A stretch of DNA of 64,000 nt, from assembly GCA_002472565.1 (NCBI GenBank), contig DKSK01000009.1:62001-126000 (forward strand), in the 5' to 3' direction. This DNA is from Bacteroidales bacterium UBA7258 (GTDB taxonomy: Bacteria > Bacteroidota > Bacteroidia > Bacteroidales > UBA932). A program made the translations under genes and the position numbers. Positions 35,514-43,877 of the stretch are shown piece by piece. Every line of letters begins with the position of its first letter. Position 1 is the first letter of the stretch. The notes under the pieces are model-generated. The model was not told the DNA's origin and did no database searches. It saw only the letters and a list, made by a program, of their open reading frames with translations.

Positions 35514-35753
35514 ATGGAAAAATTGACAAAGGGTCAGATGGCCCAGATTTTAGGAGGGGATGCATCTTCTTGCCCTTGCGGCTGTGGAGAAAACTACTAT
35601 TGCGTGGCCTATAAGAACGGTCAAACTCTCAAAGAAGATAATGTTAAGGCAGATTCTCTGAGTGAGGCGATAGACAAGTTTTATGCTGAGACACGCGCAG
35701 ATCAGGTTAGCTGTACGAAAGAATCAACGAAGTGCGGACACTTAGGCGAATAA
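35514..35753 (+). CDS. GG-leader cysteine-rich secreted peptide precursor 3
   Basis: This is a 79-residue precursor with leader MEKLTKGQMAQILGG and a core starting DASSCPCGCGENYYC. It has six cysteines: four at the N-terminus, VSC and TKC. The central cysteine of the sisters (IQAC) is replaced, the stretch reading VKADSLSEAIDKFYAET. It is the most divergent of the three but keeps the ADQV-x-CTK motif near the end. The GLPGLI partner follows after 4 bp but carries a frameshift, so this peptide may now lack its partner. Confidence 0.8.
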   Translation: MEKLTKGQMAQILGGDASSCPCGCGENYYCVAYKNGQTLKEDNVKADSLSEAIDKFYAETRADQVSCTKESTKCGHLGE

Positions 35754-35757
35754 ATTT

Positions 35758-36697
35758 ATGAGGATTATTGGCATCTTTACTGTCCTGCTCTCATTGTCTC
35801 TTTTCTCTTCATCTCTCTGTGCTCAGGGGACTATTAAATACGAATCTTCATTTAATCAATCGAATGATTCATACGACAACTATTATGAGGGAGAATATTA
35901 TCTTGACCCGGATGTATTCTTCTATGCCGTCAACCTATCGGACTCTGTAGCATTGGATAAGGCCATCCTTCGGGTGACTTACGAAGCGCGGATAGTCCGT
36001 GATACGACGACCCGTTTGCGACTGAAGGACAGAATGATAACTTTTATTGGAAATTATTGGTACAAGACCTTCGGCGACATGAGCTGGAGAAGGAATATGA
36101 GAAGTACTGTAGCTGACTCTCTGGTGAGCAAATACTATCCGCTTGACGGCTATGCCATCGTGCTTCCCGGCCAGATATACAGGAATCTCAAATCTGGGAC
36201 GATAAGAAATGTGATGATGCTTCCATACGGGGCGAAGGGCGGACTGTCAATCTACGCTGAGGACCAGCCGGTTTTCAAGTGGGAGTTGAGAGACACGGTG
36301 AAAACCATCGAGGGGGTACAGCTGCCAGATGGCAGAGACGGAGTATGCTGGCAGGGTGTGGACTGTGTGGTTAACTCCTGAGATATCGGTAGACTGCGGA
36401 TTCTGGAAGTTCTCCGGTCTGCCAGGTCTGATAATGGAGGCGAGTGACAAGAGCGGGGATTATTCCTTCATGGTCAGCTCAATAGAAAATACGAATGAGC
36501 CGATAAGCTTGTACAGGACGGAGAAGAAGGAAATCAGTAGGAAGGAATTCCTGTTCCTTGAGAGGGCTGTCTACGCCCATCCCATCCGATACAGCGCTAA
36601 TCCAACTCTTGGACAATTAATTGAAACAGATGCTGGAACTTTTTCTCTGAGTCCTGAGCAGCTAGTCTACCCTTACAACCCTATGGAATTGAAATAA
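35758..36697 (+). pseudogene. GLPGLI-family gene broken by a single-base insertion
   Basis: The first part (35758 to about 36316) matches the other GLPGLI proteins up to the conserved SIEGY/TIEG region. There a run of five G (36312-36316) replaces the four G of the paralogues. The frame shifts and a stop follows at 36381. The second part (from about 36317 in the other frame, up to 36697) restores the family sequence, including FWKFSGLPGLIMEASDK and the C-terminal YNPMELK. All other positions are well preserved, so the break is recent, or a sequencing error in a short homopolymer. The signal peptide MRIIGIFTVLLSLSLFSSSLCAQ is intact. If real, a secreted protein of about 207 aa without the signature would be made. 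Confidence 0.8.
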
Positions 36698-36821
36698 TTA
36701 TTGCGATTCCGCCAGGCTACCGGAATCCTCGCTATGGCTAGCAGACGATGAGACCTGACGTTATTCAATTCCTTTTAAGGCAACCCGTTCATTGTGTAAC
36801 CATCATAACTATAGAGAAGAG

Positions 36822-39473
36822 ATGACACATTTTAAAATGAATTTTCTGGCGGCATCAGTATTTGCCATTCTTTCAGCGTTTTCCGCATTTGCCCAAAACA
36901 GCGTCAGCGGAAGCGTATCATATGCCAATGACGGGAAACCGGCTGTTGGAATCAACGTGCTTGCAAGAATTCCCGGAAAGCCCAGCATCATAGGTTTCAC
37001 AACGGTAGGGGATGATGGAACGTTCTCGGTTTCCTACAAGAGTCAGACCGATTCAGTTGAGGTGGTAATTTCGGGCCTCAATGTGAAAGCTAATTCTGTA
37101 ATTGTCCGTTCAGGAGCGGAGAACGTCAGATTGACTGTTGAATTAGAGGCACAGAAAATCCGAGAGGTGAGTGTCAGCGCCGATGCGATAGAAGCTTATG
37201 GAGACACTCTCTCGTACAACGTCGCGAGTTTCAGCAATGCAAAAGACCGTTCAATAGCAGACGTGCTGAAGAAGCTCCCTGGCGTCGATGTGAAGAAAAG
37301 CGGCGAGATAACATATAACGGAAAGGCTATCAACAAGTTCTACATAGAGGGGCTGGATATGCTCGGCTCGCGGTATGGAATTGCGTCAAACAATATTCAG
37401 GCAAAAGATGTCGCGGCGGTCGAGGTCTATGAAAATCACCAGCCTGTCAAGATGCTCCAGAATTGGGTAAGCAGTGATCGGGCGGCTATCAACCTCAAAC
37501 TTAAAGAGGGCGCGAAGAATGCGTGGAATGCCATACTGGAAGCCGGGGCCGGACTCTCGCCTGCACTATGGACCTTAGAGGCTTCTCCTATGATGTTCAT
37601 GAAGAAATTCCAGTTCATAGGCACCTATAAGACCAACAATACCGGTAACGATGTCTCCAACGAACTGCGGTCATTCTCAAGAGGAGGCGCAGCCAGCGGT
37701 TCCATGAGACTGAACATCACCGCTCCGGGAGAACCGCCGATAGACGAGAGTCGGTATCTGGACAACGAGATTCATTCGGCATCAGCGAACACCATCAGAA
37801 AGGTCGGTGCAGACGGCGACGTGACGGCTAATGTCGCTTATGTCCATGATTACAGAGTTTCTGACGGCAGTTCAAAGACGACCTTTTTCCTTCCTGACGG
37901 GAGTGAGCTGATAGTTCCGGAGAGTATCTCCGCCAATACGGTCAAGAACTGGGCAAGCGTCAACATGCAGTACCGCCTGAACTCTAAAAAAGCGTACGCA
38001 ATCGAGAATTTCAACCTGGAAGGCAGAAAGTACAGCGAGTATGGCCTTACTTTGGCCGGCACCGGCGCCACTGACCAGAAGCTCTCATCCCCATATGTTG
38101 CCATTACCAATAACATGGAAATGAACAAGAGGGTAAAGGCCTGGCGCCTTACCTTCAAATCCAACATGGATTGGGCTAATCTTCCTTCGGACTTGAGCGT
38201 CAATACTACTCCGTTTCCTGAAATATTTTCTACGGATACAGGGTCGATCAAAGCCGTGCAGAACCTTCACTCCAGCAGATTCCACACTGAAAATACTCTC
38301 GGGGCTACTTTCAACGACAACGGATGGTCCGTGATGCTCCAGACAAACTTTAATCACATGTCCGACAACATGGCATCTTCACTTGTCGGGAGAACAGAAG
38401 CCGGCGGAAGGATTGAAGCTGCTGACAGCATGAGGAACGATGTCAATTTCAAGAAGACGGATATTATTCCTCATGCCTCGATAATCTATATGAAGGGCAT
38501 GACCTGGATGATATACGCATATCTGCCGCTTGACTTCAACTTCACTTCCCTGAAAGACAAGAATTCCGGCGTTGACCTTTCTGCCAGGAAAATATTTTTC
38601 TCTCCGACATTGAATGCAAGTTACTCAAGCACTGGGCTCCGTGTGAGCGGTTCTACATCCTATGGTACTTCTTTCGGCGACATCTGGGACTCATACCCCG
38701 GGTATATAATGACAAATTACAGGAGCATAGGGAATATGGATGGCCGTCTTTCAAAAAGAAACACTTTCAACGCCAATCTTTCTGTGTCCTTCAGGAATGC
38801 AATCAAGGGAATCTTCGTTACCTTAAGTTCCAATTATTACAAGAGCAAACGTAATATGGCCTACAATACCGAGTATTCCGGAACATTGTCGAGGGTGTCT
38901 GCGATTATGATGGATAATGACCGGTCTTCTCTGTCCGCCGGTATCAATATCGACAAGCGGTTGTCTGTCATATCCACGACGGTGAAGATGTCAGGGAATT
39001 GGGACAGGTCATGGTCTGACAATTTCATACAAGGCCGTTACGAGTCAGGCATAAGCGACATGATTTCGGGGAGCCTGAGAATAGACTCCAAGCTGTCCAA
39101 ATTCACGATTTTCACGTATGACGGCATGTTCTACAGGAGCTTGACCAAATTCGGGAACTACGAATACCCGGGCATCAATGTTCTCAGGCAGTCCGCTGCC
39201 CTTGATTTCATCGCAGGAGATAAGTTTATTTTCAGCTTCGGGGCCCAGCATTTTTACAATAGCACCATAGCTTCCGGAGACAAGAATATCTACTTCCTCG
39301 ATTCTTCCGTCTCGTTCAAGGCGGGCCGCTTCACTTATTCCATTGAGGGACGTAACCTCTTGAACCGTAAGACATTCAGTTCCAAGATGTATTCTGCTAT
39401 CTCTTCATATTCATACACCACCGACATCCGTCCGGCATCTGTGCTTCTCAAGGTCAGATTCGCTCTCCGATAA
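36822..39473 (+). CDS. TonB-receptor-like outer-membrane beta-barrel protein with carboxypeptidase-regulatory-like domain
   Basis: The signal peptide is MNFLAASVFAILSAFSAFAQ. A carboxypeptidase-regulatory-like domain (about 15-105, SVSGSVSYANDGKPAVGINV) is followed by a short plug-like domain (about 110-220, RSIADVLKKLPGVDVKKSG and INKFYIEGLDMLG). The rest is a long beta-barrel ending VRFALR. The protein is about 883 aa. The plug is of the reduced type seen in Bacteroidota barrel proteins that accompany GLPGLI genes. It closes the peptide cluster, 124 bp after the last GLPGLI gene. It could be the outer-membrane exit, receptor or target-sensing part of the system; the role is inferred from position only. 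ATGs at 36822 and 36837 are both possible starts. Confidence 0.85.
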   Translation: MTHFKMNFLAASVFAILSAFSAFAQNSVSGSVSYANDGKPAVGINVLARIPGKPSIIGFTTVGDDGTFSVSYKSQTDSVEVVISGLNVKANSVIVRSGAENVRLTVELEAQKIREVSVSADAIEAYGDTLSYNVASFSNAKDRSIADVLKKLPGVDVKKSGEITYNGKAINKFYIEGLDMLGSRYGIASNNIQAKDVAAVEVYENHQPVKMLQNWVSSDRAAINLKLKEGAKNAWNAILEAGAGLSPALWTLEASPMMFMKKFQFIGTYKTNNTGNDVSNELRSFSRGGAASGSMRLNITAPGEPPIDESRYLDNEIHSASANTIRKVGADGDVTANVAYVHDYRVSDGSSKTTFFLPDGSELIVPESISANTVKNWASVNMQYRLNSKKAYAIENFNLEGRKYSEYGLTLAGTGATDQKLSSPYVAITNNMEMNKRVKAWRLTFKSNMDWANLPSDLSVNTTPFPEIFSTDTGSIKAVQNLHSSRFHTENTLGATFNDNGWSVMLQTNFNHMSDNMASSLVGRTEAGGRIEAADSMRNDVNFKKTDIIPHASIIYMKGMTWMIYAYLPLDFNFTSLKDKNSGVDLSARKIFFSPTLNASYSSTGLRVSGSTSYGTSFGDIWDSYPGYIMTNYRSIGNMDGRLSKRNTFNANLSVSFRNAIKGIFVTLSSNYYKSKRNMAYNTEYSGTLSRVSAIMMDNDRSSLSAGINIDKRLSVISTTVKMSGNWDRSWSDNFIQGRYESGISDMISGSLRIDSKLSKFTIFTYDGMFYRSLTKFGNYEYPGINVLRQSAALDFIAGDKFIFSFGAQHFYNSTIASGDKNIYFLDSSVSFKAGRFTYSIEGRNLLNRKTFSSKMYSAISSYSYTTDIRPASVLLKVRFALR

Positions 39474-39538
39474 GCTTGTAAGAAGGAAATTTTGTGTTTT
39501 TGCATCTACTGATGCACTTAACAAGAAACAGAACTGCC

Positions 39539-40694
39539 ATGGTGAAAAAGACAACGCCGCTGGTCTTGGCGGCACTTCTTCTCGGCTTTCAGTCGAAAGC
39601 TCAGAATCCGAACGTACTTCTCATTGTCGCCGATGACCTCGGTCTCGGCGATGTAGGAGCATACGGCAATGATTTCGGACTCACGCCGCATCTCGATACC
39701 CTTGCCTCTCAAGGACTTTTGATGAGGAACGGCTATGCCACTTCCGCCACATCCACTCCGAGCCGATACGGAATTTTCACTGGGATGTATCCATGGACTA
39801 ATCCTATGGCCCACATTCTTGCCGGAAACGACCCGCTTATCATTGCTCCTGACCTTCCGACGATGCCTAAGATGTTCCAGGAGGCTGGCTATGCTACCAG
39901 CGCAGTGGGGAAATGACATCTTGGGATGGGAAGCGGAAACGTCGATTGGAACAAGCATATCGAGCCTTCAGCCAATATCGTGGGCTTCGACTATACCTAT
40001 CTTCTGCCCGCTACCGTGGACAGGGTGCCTTGTGTCTATGTCGAGAATGGCGATGTTGTAGGCCTCGACCTTTGACTCTCTGGGGATTCTTGACAATACA
40101 CTGGTAATTTTCACTTCAGACAACGGAGCCGTGTTGCAGGACGGGTACTTGGATAATGCTCTTGAACTCGCCCGCTCGGAGGGCTACGACCCTAACGGGG
40201 GGCTTCGCGGAGGGAAGTACAGTCTCTTCAACGGAGGCACCCATGTGCCTTTCATCGTCTACTGGAAAGGCCATATAAGGCCTTCTGTGTCTGATGCTTA
40301 TATCTGCCAGGTTGACCTGTTCGCATCGCTCGGGAAGCTGATTGGCGGATCTGTTCCTTCCGGACTTGACAGCCAGGAGCATCTGTCCGTACTTCTCGGA
40401 CGTAAGCTTCACGGTGGCCGGCGGGCTCAGGTGCTTGAAGCCAAGAGCAAGCTTGCCCTGCGATGGAAGAACTATGAGATGATTCCGCCGTATTCCGGCA
40501 AGGAATGCAATTCCACGGGAAACGAAATCGGTAATCTTCGGGAGTACGCTCTATTCGACATGGACGCGGATCCGGGAGAGAAACATAATCTCGCTTCGGA
40601 GAAGCCGCGGCTGCTTCGAAAGATGCAGAGGATGTACACCAGAATGGTCGGACCATATTACAAGTCCGGCCTTGAGGACGAACCGCTTCAGTAA
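39539..40694 (+). pseudogene. Degenerate S1-type sulfatase
   Basis: The N-terminal part is a good sulfatase: a signal peptide ending QSKAQ, NVLLIVADDLGLGDVGAYG (metal site), and TSTPSRYGIF, where the first residue of S-x-P-S-R is the Ser that would become formylglycine. At 39914 the conserved GKWHLG is interrupted, because the expected Trp codon reads TGA. The frame then stays open to a stop near 40074. After that, homology resumes in another frame with SLGILDNTLVIFTSDNGAV and runs to the normal C-terminal region (EYALFDMDADPGEKHNLA, stop at 40694). At least 100 codons of the middle are missing at the junction near 40070. So there is one nonsense change, one deletion and a frame change: the gene is dead. 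Confidence 0.88.
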
Positions 40695-40697
40695 GCT

Positions 40698-41642
40698 ATG
40701 GATAGAAGGAATTTCTTGAAAGACAGCGCCTTGGCTTTCATAGCGGCGCATCTAGGGGGCCTCGGGCTTTTTGCCAAGGACTCTTCTTCCGTTAATACAT
40801 CGGAGGTTTTCTCCGGTGACGACAGCTGCGTTGTTCCCGGTCCTTTGAAAATCCGCTTCCTAGGCACAGGTGCGGCGGGTTGGACGGAGAAATGGTTCGG
40901 CAATTACCACCGCAATCATTCGAGCATTCTCATCGACGACCATCTGCTCATCGACTTCAACGCCATGGCCGCCTCCATGATTCCGGAAGGCATCCATCCG
41001 AAAACCATCTTCTACACCCATTCCCATGTTGATCATTTCAATGCGAAGGATGCGCTGGAGCTTGGCATCGAAAGGGTCTTCCTGAGCAACACCTTGATGG
41101 CCCAGGCTACTTCCGAGTTCGAGAAGGCGGCAGCTGAGACAGGGCTCAAGATGCCGCAGATAATAGGACTTAACACCCTTCGTCCATACAGGGTCGACGG
41201 GATAACCTTCAAGCCGTTGCCGGCGAACCACGGGACGAACATTCCAGGCGAGCAGGCTCTCATCTACCTCCTTGAGAAGGGTTCCGCAAGGGACCTTTAT
41301 GCTACCGACACGGGGGTAATCCCGGCTGTAGGAGCGCAATACGCCGGCTTCGACAAGCATTGCAAGGTGCATTTCCCGCTGACCGGTCTCATAATTGAGT
41401 CTACAATGGGCATGGACCATGACGAGGATTTCAGAATGTTCACCCATTCGAGTACAGCTCTCGTACTTCGCACAGCCCGCATGCTCCAGCACTATGGACT
41501 CCTGACACTGAAAGAAGACGAGCATGTATATCTTACCCACTTGTCGCGCACCCTCAACCCCACTCCGGAAGAACTCGAGAAGAATCCGCTTCCAGAGCCC
41601 CTCTTTACAGCCTATGACGGCCTGGAGGTTATCTTTGACTAA
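40698..41642 (+). CDS. MBL-fold metallohydrolase with twin-arginine-type signal
   Basis: The protein starts MDRRNFLKDSALAFIAAHLG, which resembles a Tat signal (RRNFLK), so it is likely exported folded with its metals. The metallo-beta-lactamase signature THSHVDHF gives H108, H110, D112 and H113; further ligands are in PANHGTNIPG, YATDTGV and THLSR. It resembles the PhnP/lipase-like branch of the fold; the substrate cannot be read from the sequence. The length is 314 aa. It starts 3 bp after the dead sulfatase, so it probably belonged to a unit with it, perhaps in sulfated-glycan metabolism. It converges with tag. Confidence 0.82.
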   Translation: MDRRNFLKDSALAFIAAHLGGLGLFAKDSSSVNTSEVFSGDDSCVVPGPLKIRFLGTGAAGWTEKWFGNYHRNHSSILIDDHLLIDFNAMAASMIPEGIHPKTIFYTHSHVDHFNAKDALELGIERVFLSNTLMAQATSEFEKAAAETGLKMPQIIGLNTLRPYRVDGITFKPLPANHGTNIPGEQALIYLLEKGSARDLYATDTGVIPAVGAQYAGFDKHCKVHFPLTGLIIESTMGMDHDEDFRMFTHSSTALVLRTARMLQHYGLLTLKEDEHVYLTHLSRTLNPTPEELEKNPLPEPLFTAYDGLEVIFD

Positions 41643-41677
41643 ACATTCTTCTCTTCGACAGCTACCTCCCGATAGCT

Positions 41678-42247
41678 TCAGACTTCAGCACCCCTTTCCA
41701 ATTCGGCGAAGACGAAGCAGCCGGGGTCGTGGGAATTGATGATTCCGATGGCCTGGAGGTATGAGAAAACGGTGACGGTTCCGGCGAAACGTAAGCCGCG
41801 CTTTTTAAGGTCCTTTGAAACCTCGTCAGAGAGAGCATCCAGGGTAACCGTGATGTCCTCTCTGATTGTTTTGCCCTTGGTGAAGTGCCAGATGTAAGCG
41901 TCAAAACTCCCGAATTCTTTCTGTAAGTCTAAGAATAGCTTGCTGTTAGATATAGCAGCTAGAATTTTCGCCTTGTTACGGACAATCCCAGTGTCGCTCA
42001 TCAGGCTCGCAACCTTCTCCTCTCCGTATGCCGCGACCTTCGCGGGGTCAAAGCCGTCAAAAGCCTTGCGGAAATTCTCCCGCTTGCTAAGCAGCAGCCT
42101 CCATGAAAGCCCCGCCTGGAAAAACTCCAGAAGAAGCATCTCATATAGTTTGCCATCGTCATGGAGCGGCCTGCCCCATTCCTCGTCATGGTATTTCAGA
42201 TATACCGGGTCATCTTCCGGCACCCACCTGCATCTCTTCTTCTCCAT
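41678..42247 (-). CDS. tag: DNA-3-methyladenine glycosylase I
   Basis: This is a cytoplasmic base-excision enzyme that removes 3-methyladenine. The family pattern is clear: CRWVPEDDPVYLKYHDEEWG at the N-terminus (Cys as zinc ligand, Tyr/His/Trp), LLLEFFQAGLSW with the base-binding Glu, FAGTVTVFSYLQAIGIINSHDPGC with further zinc ligands. At 189 aa the length is normal. It is followed on the same strand, upstream, by the patatin gene, 47 bp away. Confidence 0.95.
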   Translation of the reverse strand: MEKKRCRWVPEDDPVYLKYHDEEWGRPLHDDGKLYEMLLLEFFQAGLSWRLLLSKRENFRKAFDGFDPAKVAAYGEEKVASLMSDTGIVRNKAKILAAISNSKLFLDLQKEFGSFDAYIWHFTKGKTIREDITVTLDALSDEVSKDLKKRGLRFAGTVTVFSYLQAIGIINSHDPGCFVFAELERGAEV

Positions 42248-42294
42248 GGATCTTCTATTTAATTTTTCTCGATCTTTTTCTTGAAATCGTCCAG

Positions 42295-43086
42295 TTACTT
42301 TTTCTCGAACTCGTCGAGAGCCTGCGCCATTAGGACTCGGCCCTTTTCCGAAATCTCGCTGCCTTTGGCGTAGTCAGGAATCGCCCCATAGGTATCCATG
42401 GACATTTTGACCAGAATGTCTGGCTTATAGATCAGGGTCTCAAGTTTTGCGATTGTGTGGTTGGCAATTCCAAAAGACCGGGTGAGGATGGTGAAATAAT
42501 TGTCGTCCGCGCCTTCTTTCGGGGCTTGATTCGGCGTGACGTCGTTTACGTCGAAGCCGACCAGGAGGTCATGGCCATTTCTGGCAACATAGCCGAGTGG
42601 GAAGGTGCTGGTGATGCCTCCGTCGACAAATGTCTGGCCGCCATATTTTACCGGCATGAAAAGGCTGGGAATTGAGATGGATGCTCTGATTGCCTCGAAA
42701 AGCTTGCCTTTCCGGAACACTTGAGGCTCGCCGGAGTAAAGGTCGGTGGCGATGGCAACGTATGGGATGCGAAGCGTCTCTATCTCAACGTCTGGAACCA
42801 CGGAATCTATGGCTTCCATCACCTTCATGCCTTTCAGCAGGTAGCTGCTTCTCACCGTGAAATCCAACAGCCTCATCAACTTAAAGTTGTTCAGCGAGAA
42901 CAGCCATTCCTTGAATTCCTGAAGTTTTCCGGCGGCATAGATTCCGCCTACCAGGGAGCCGATGGATGAGCCGGCTACTGATGTGATATTGTAGCCCCTG
43001 GATTCAAGCTCTTCTATCGCGCCTATATAGGCAAATCCCCTTGGCCCGCCGCTTGACAGCACAAGCGCAACGTCTTTTGTCTTCAT
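42295..43086 (-). CDS. Patatin-like phospholipase / acyl hydrolase
   Basis: This is a patatin-fold serine hydrolase with the oxyanion loop SSGGPRGFAYIGAIEE, the nucleophile elbow AGSSIGSLVGG and the Asp of VDGGITSTFPL completing the Ser-Asp dyad. From the chosen ATG at 43086 it has 263 aa and no signal peptide, so it is probably a cytoplasmic or membrane-associated lipase. A GTG at 43125 would add 13 residues that repeat the next seven (KTKDVEM/KTKDVAL), caused by a 21-bp tandem duplication (43068-43080 repeated at 43089-43101). After the stop, 42259-42294 encodes in frame a near copy of the C-terminal tail (LDDFKKK). Confidence 0.88.
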   Translation of the reverse strand: MKTKDVALVLSSGGPRGFAYIGAIEELESRGYNITSVAGSSIGSLVGGIYAAGKLQEFKEWLFSLNNFKLMRLLDFTVRSSYLLKGMKVMEAIDSVVPDVEIETLRIPYVAIATDLYSGEPQVFRKGKLFEAIRASISIPSLFMPVKYGGQTFVDGGITSTFPLGYVARNGHDLLVGFDVNDVTPNQAPKEGADDNYFTILTRSFGIANHTIAKLETLIYKPDILVKMSMDTYGAIPDYAKGSEISEKGRVLMAQALDEFEKK

Positions 43087-43192
43087 CTCAACGTCTTTTG
43101 TTTTCACGAATATACCAAATTTCACGAATTTGCCCTATCGCTCTTTTAGCAATATGCCCTATTGCTAGCCCCTTCCCCCTTCACCCAAATAT

Positions 43193-43222
43193 TTTGCACT
43201 TGGGCAGATGGCACTACAATTG
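43193..43222 (+). promoter_or_regulatory. Possible promoter (TTTG-N18-TACAATTG) for the small lipoprotein gene
   Basis: The -7 box has one mismatch (A in place of the first T of TTTG) and the spacing is one short. It lies 34 bp before the ATG. Confidence 0.35.
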
Positions 43223-43256
43223 CATTGTGTGAGGCGGTTCAAATAAATAAAATCTC

Positions 43257-43688
43257 ATGAAGAAAATTATTCTTATGGCCATGACGGCCTTGCTGATCAT
43301 TTCCTGCTCTTCAAAGAAGAGCATCGATTTCACAGAAGCTGAGAACTATTTTGTAAACAACAACGTGACTGGTGAAGTGCCTTCCGCAATCACTTCCCAG
43401 GACGATTTCAATAAATATTTCGGGATGGCTGCCACGATGTCTCCTGACGGCAATCCGACTGCAATCGACTTCTCAAAGCAGTTCGTTATTACGAAGGTCT
43501 TGCCTGTGACTAGCAAGGAAACTGAAATTGAACCAGTCTCAGTCACAAAGAACGGAAATCAGCTCGTTGTAGAATACACTGTGAAAGAAGGCGAAGAAAT
43601 GAGCTACTCAATCTGCCCGTTCTTCGCAATCATCCTAGCCAAGGAATATGCCGAGCTTCCTGTGACCTTCCAAGAGAAGAGCTTGTAA
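43257..43688 (+). CDS. Small lipoprotein of unknown function
   Basis: This is a 143-residue protein with a clear lipoprotein signal (ALLIISC, Cys17) followed by SSKK. The rest is a compact beta-rich domain with no motif I recognise; SQDDFNKYFGMAATM and ICPFFAIILAKEY are its most distinctive stretches. The Cys in SICPF is the only cysteine after the lipobox. It stands alone between the divergent patatin gene and the RAYT gene. Lys after the lipidated Cys region, rather than acidic residues, suggests it stays in the periplasm. Confidence 0.7.
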   Translation: MKKIILMAMTALLIISCSSKKSIDFTEAENYFVNNNVTGEVPSAITSQDDFNKYFGMAATMSPDGNPTAIDFSKQFVITKVLPVTSKETEIEPVSVTKNGNQLVVEYTVKEGEEMSYSICPFFAIILAKEYAELPVTFQEKSL

Positions 43689-43877
43689 CCGGTTATCTCG
43701 GCCGCCTCGGCCTGAGTGATGCATTTTGATCTCATTGACAGTTAAAATTTACGTGATTTAGTTCAAAAAGAGAAAATTCTCTTTAAGATTCGTAAAAAGT
43801 ATCTTTTGCGCGATAGTTTTGTCACCAGCAAGCTTGCGGACTTTGGCTATTTTTATGCCAGTCAAAGTTGAATTGAG

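Noticed and set aside
31510..35753. Peptides as lanthipeptides or radical-SAM-modified natural products
   Set aside because: No LanM, radical SAM, YcaO or similar modification enzyme lies in the cluster; the VKOR-Trx enzyme points to disulfides.
36705..36727. Stem-loop (GATTCCG / CGGAATC) after the broken GLPGLI gene as a terminator
   Set aside because: No T-run follows and the downstream barrel gene has no clear promoter, so termination here is not supported.
39914..39916. TGA in the sulfatase read as a recoded Trp or selenocysteine
   Set aside because: TGA is a normal stop in other genes here (for example at 20339 and 24271), no recoding element is visible, and the same gene has a deletion and frame change downstream.
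43767..43784. Palindrome AAAGAGAA-AA-TTCTCTTT as a regulatory site
   Set aside because: It is AT-rich with a two-base centre, occurs once, and has no link to a recognised operator.
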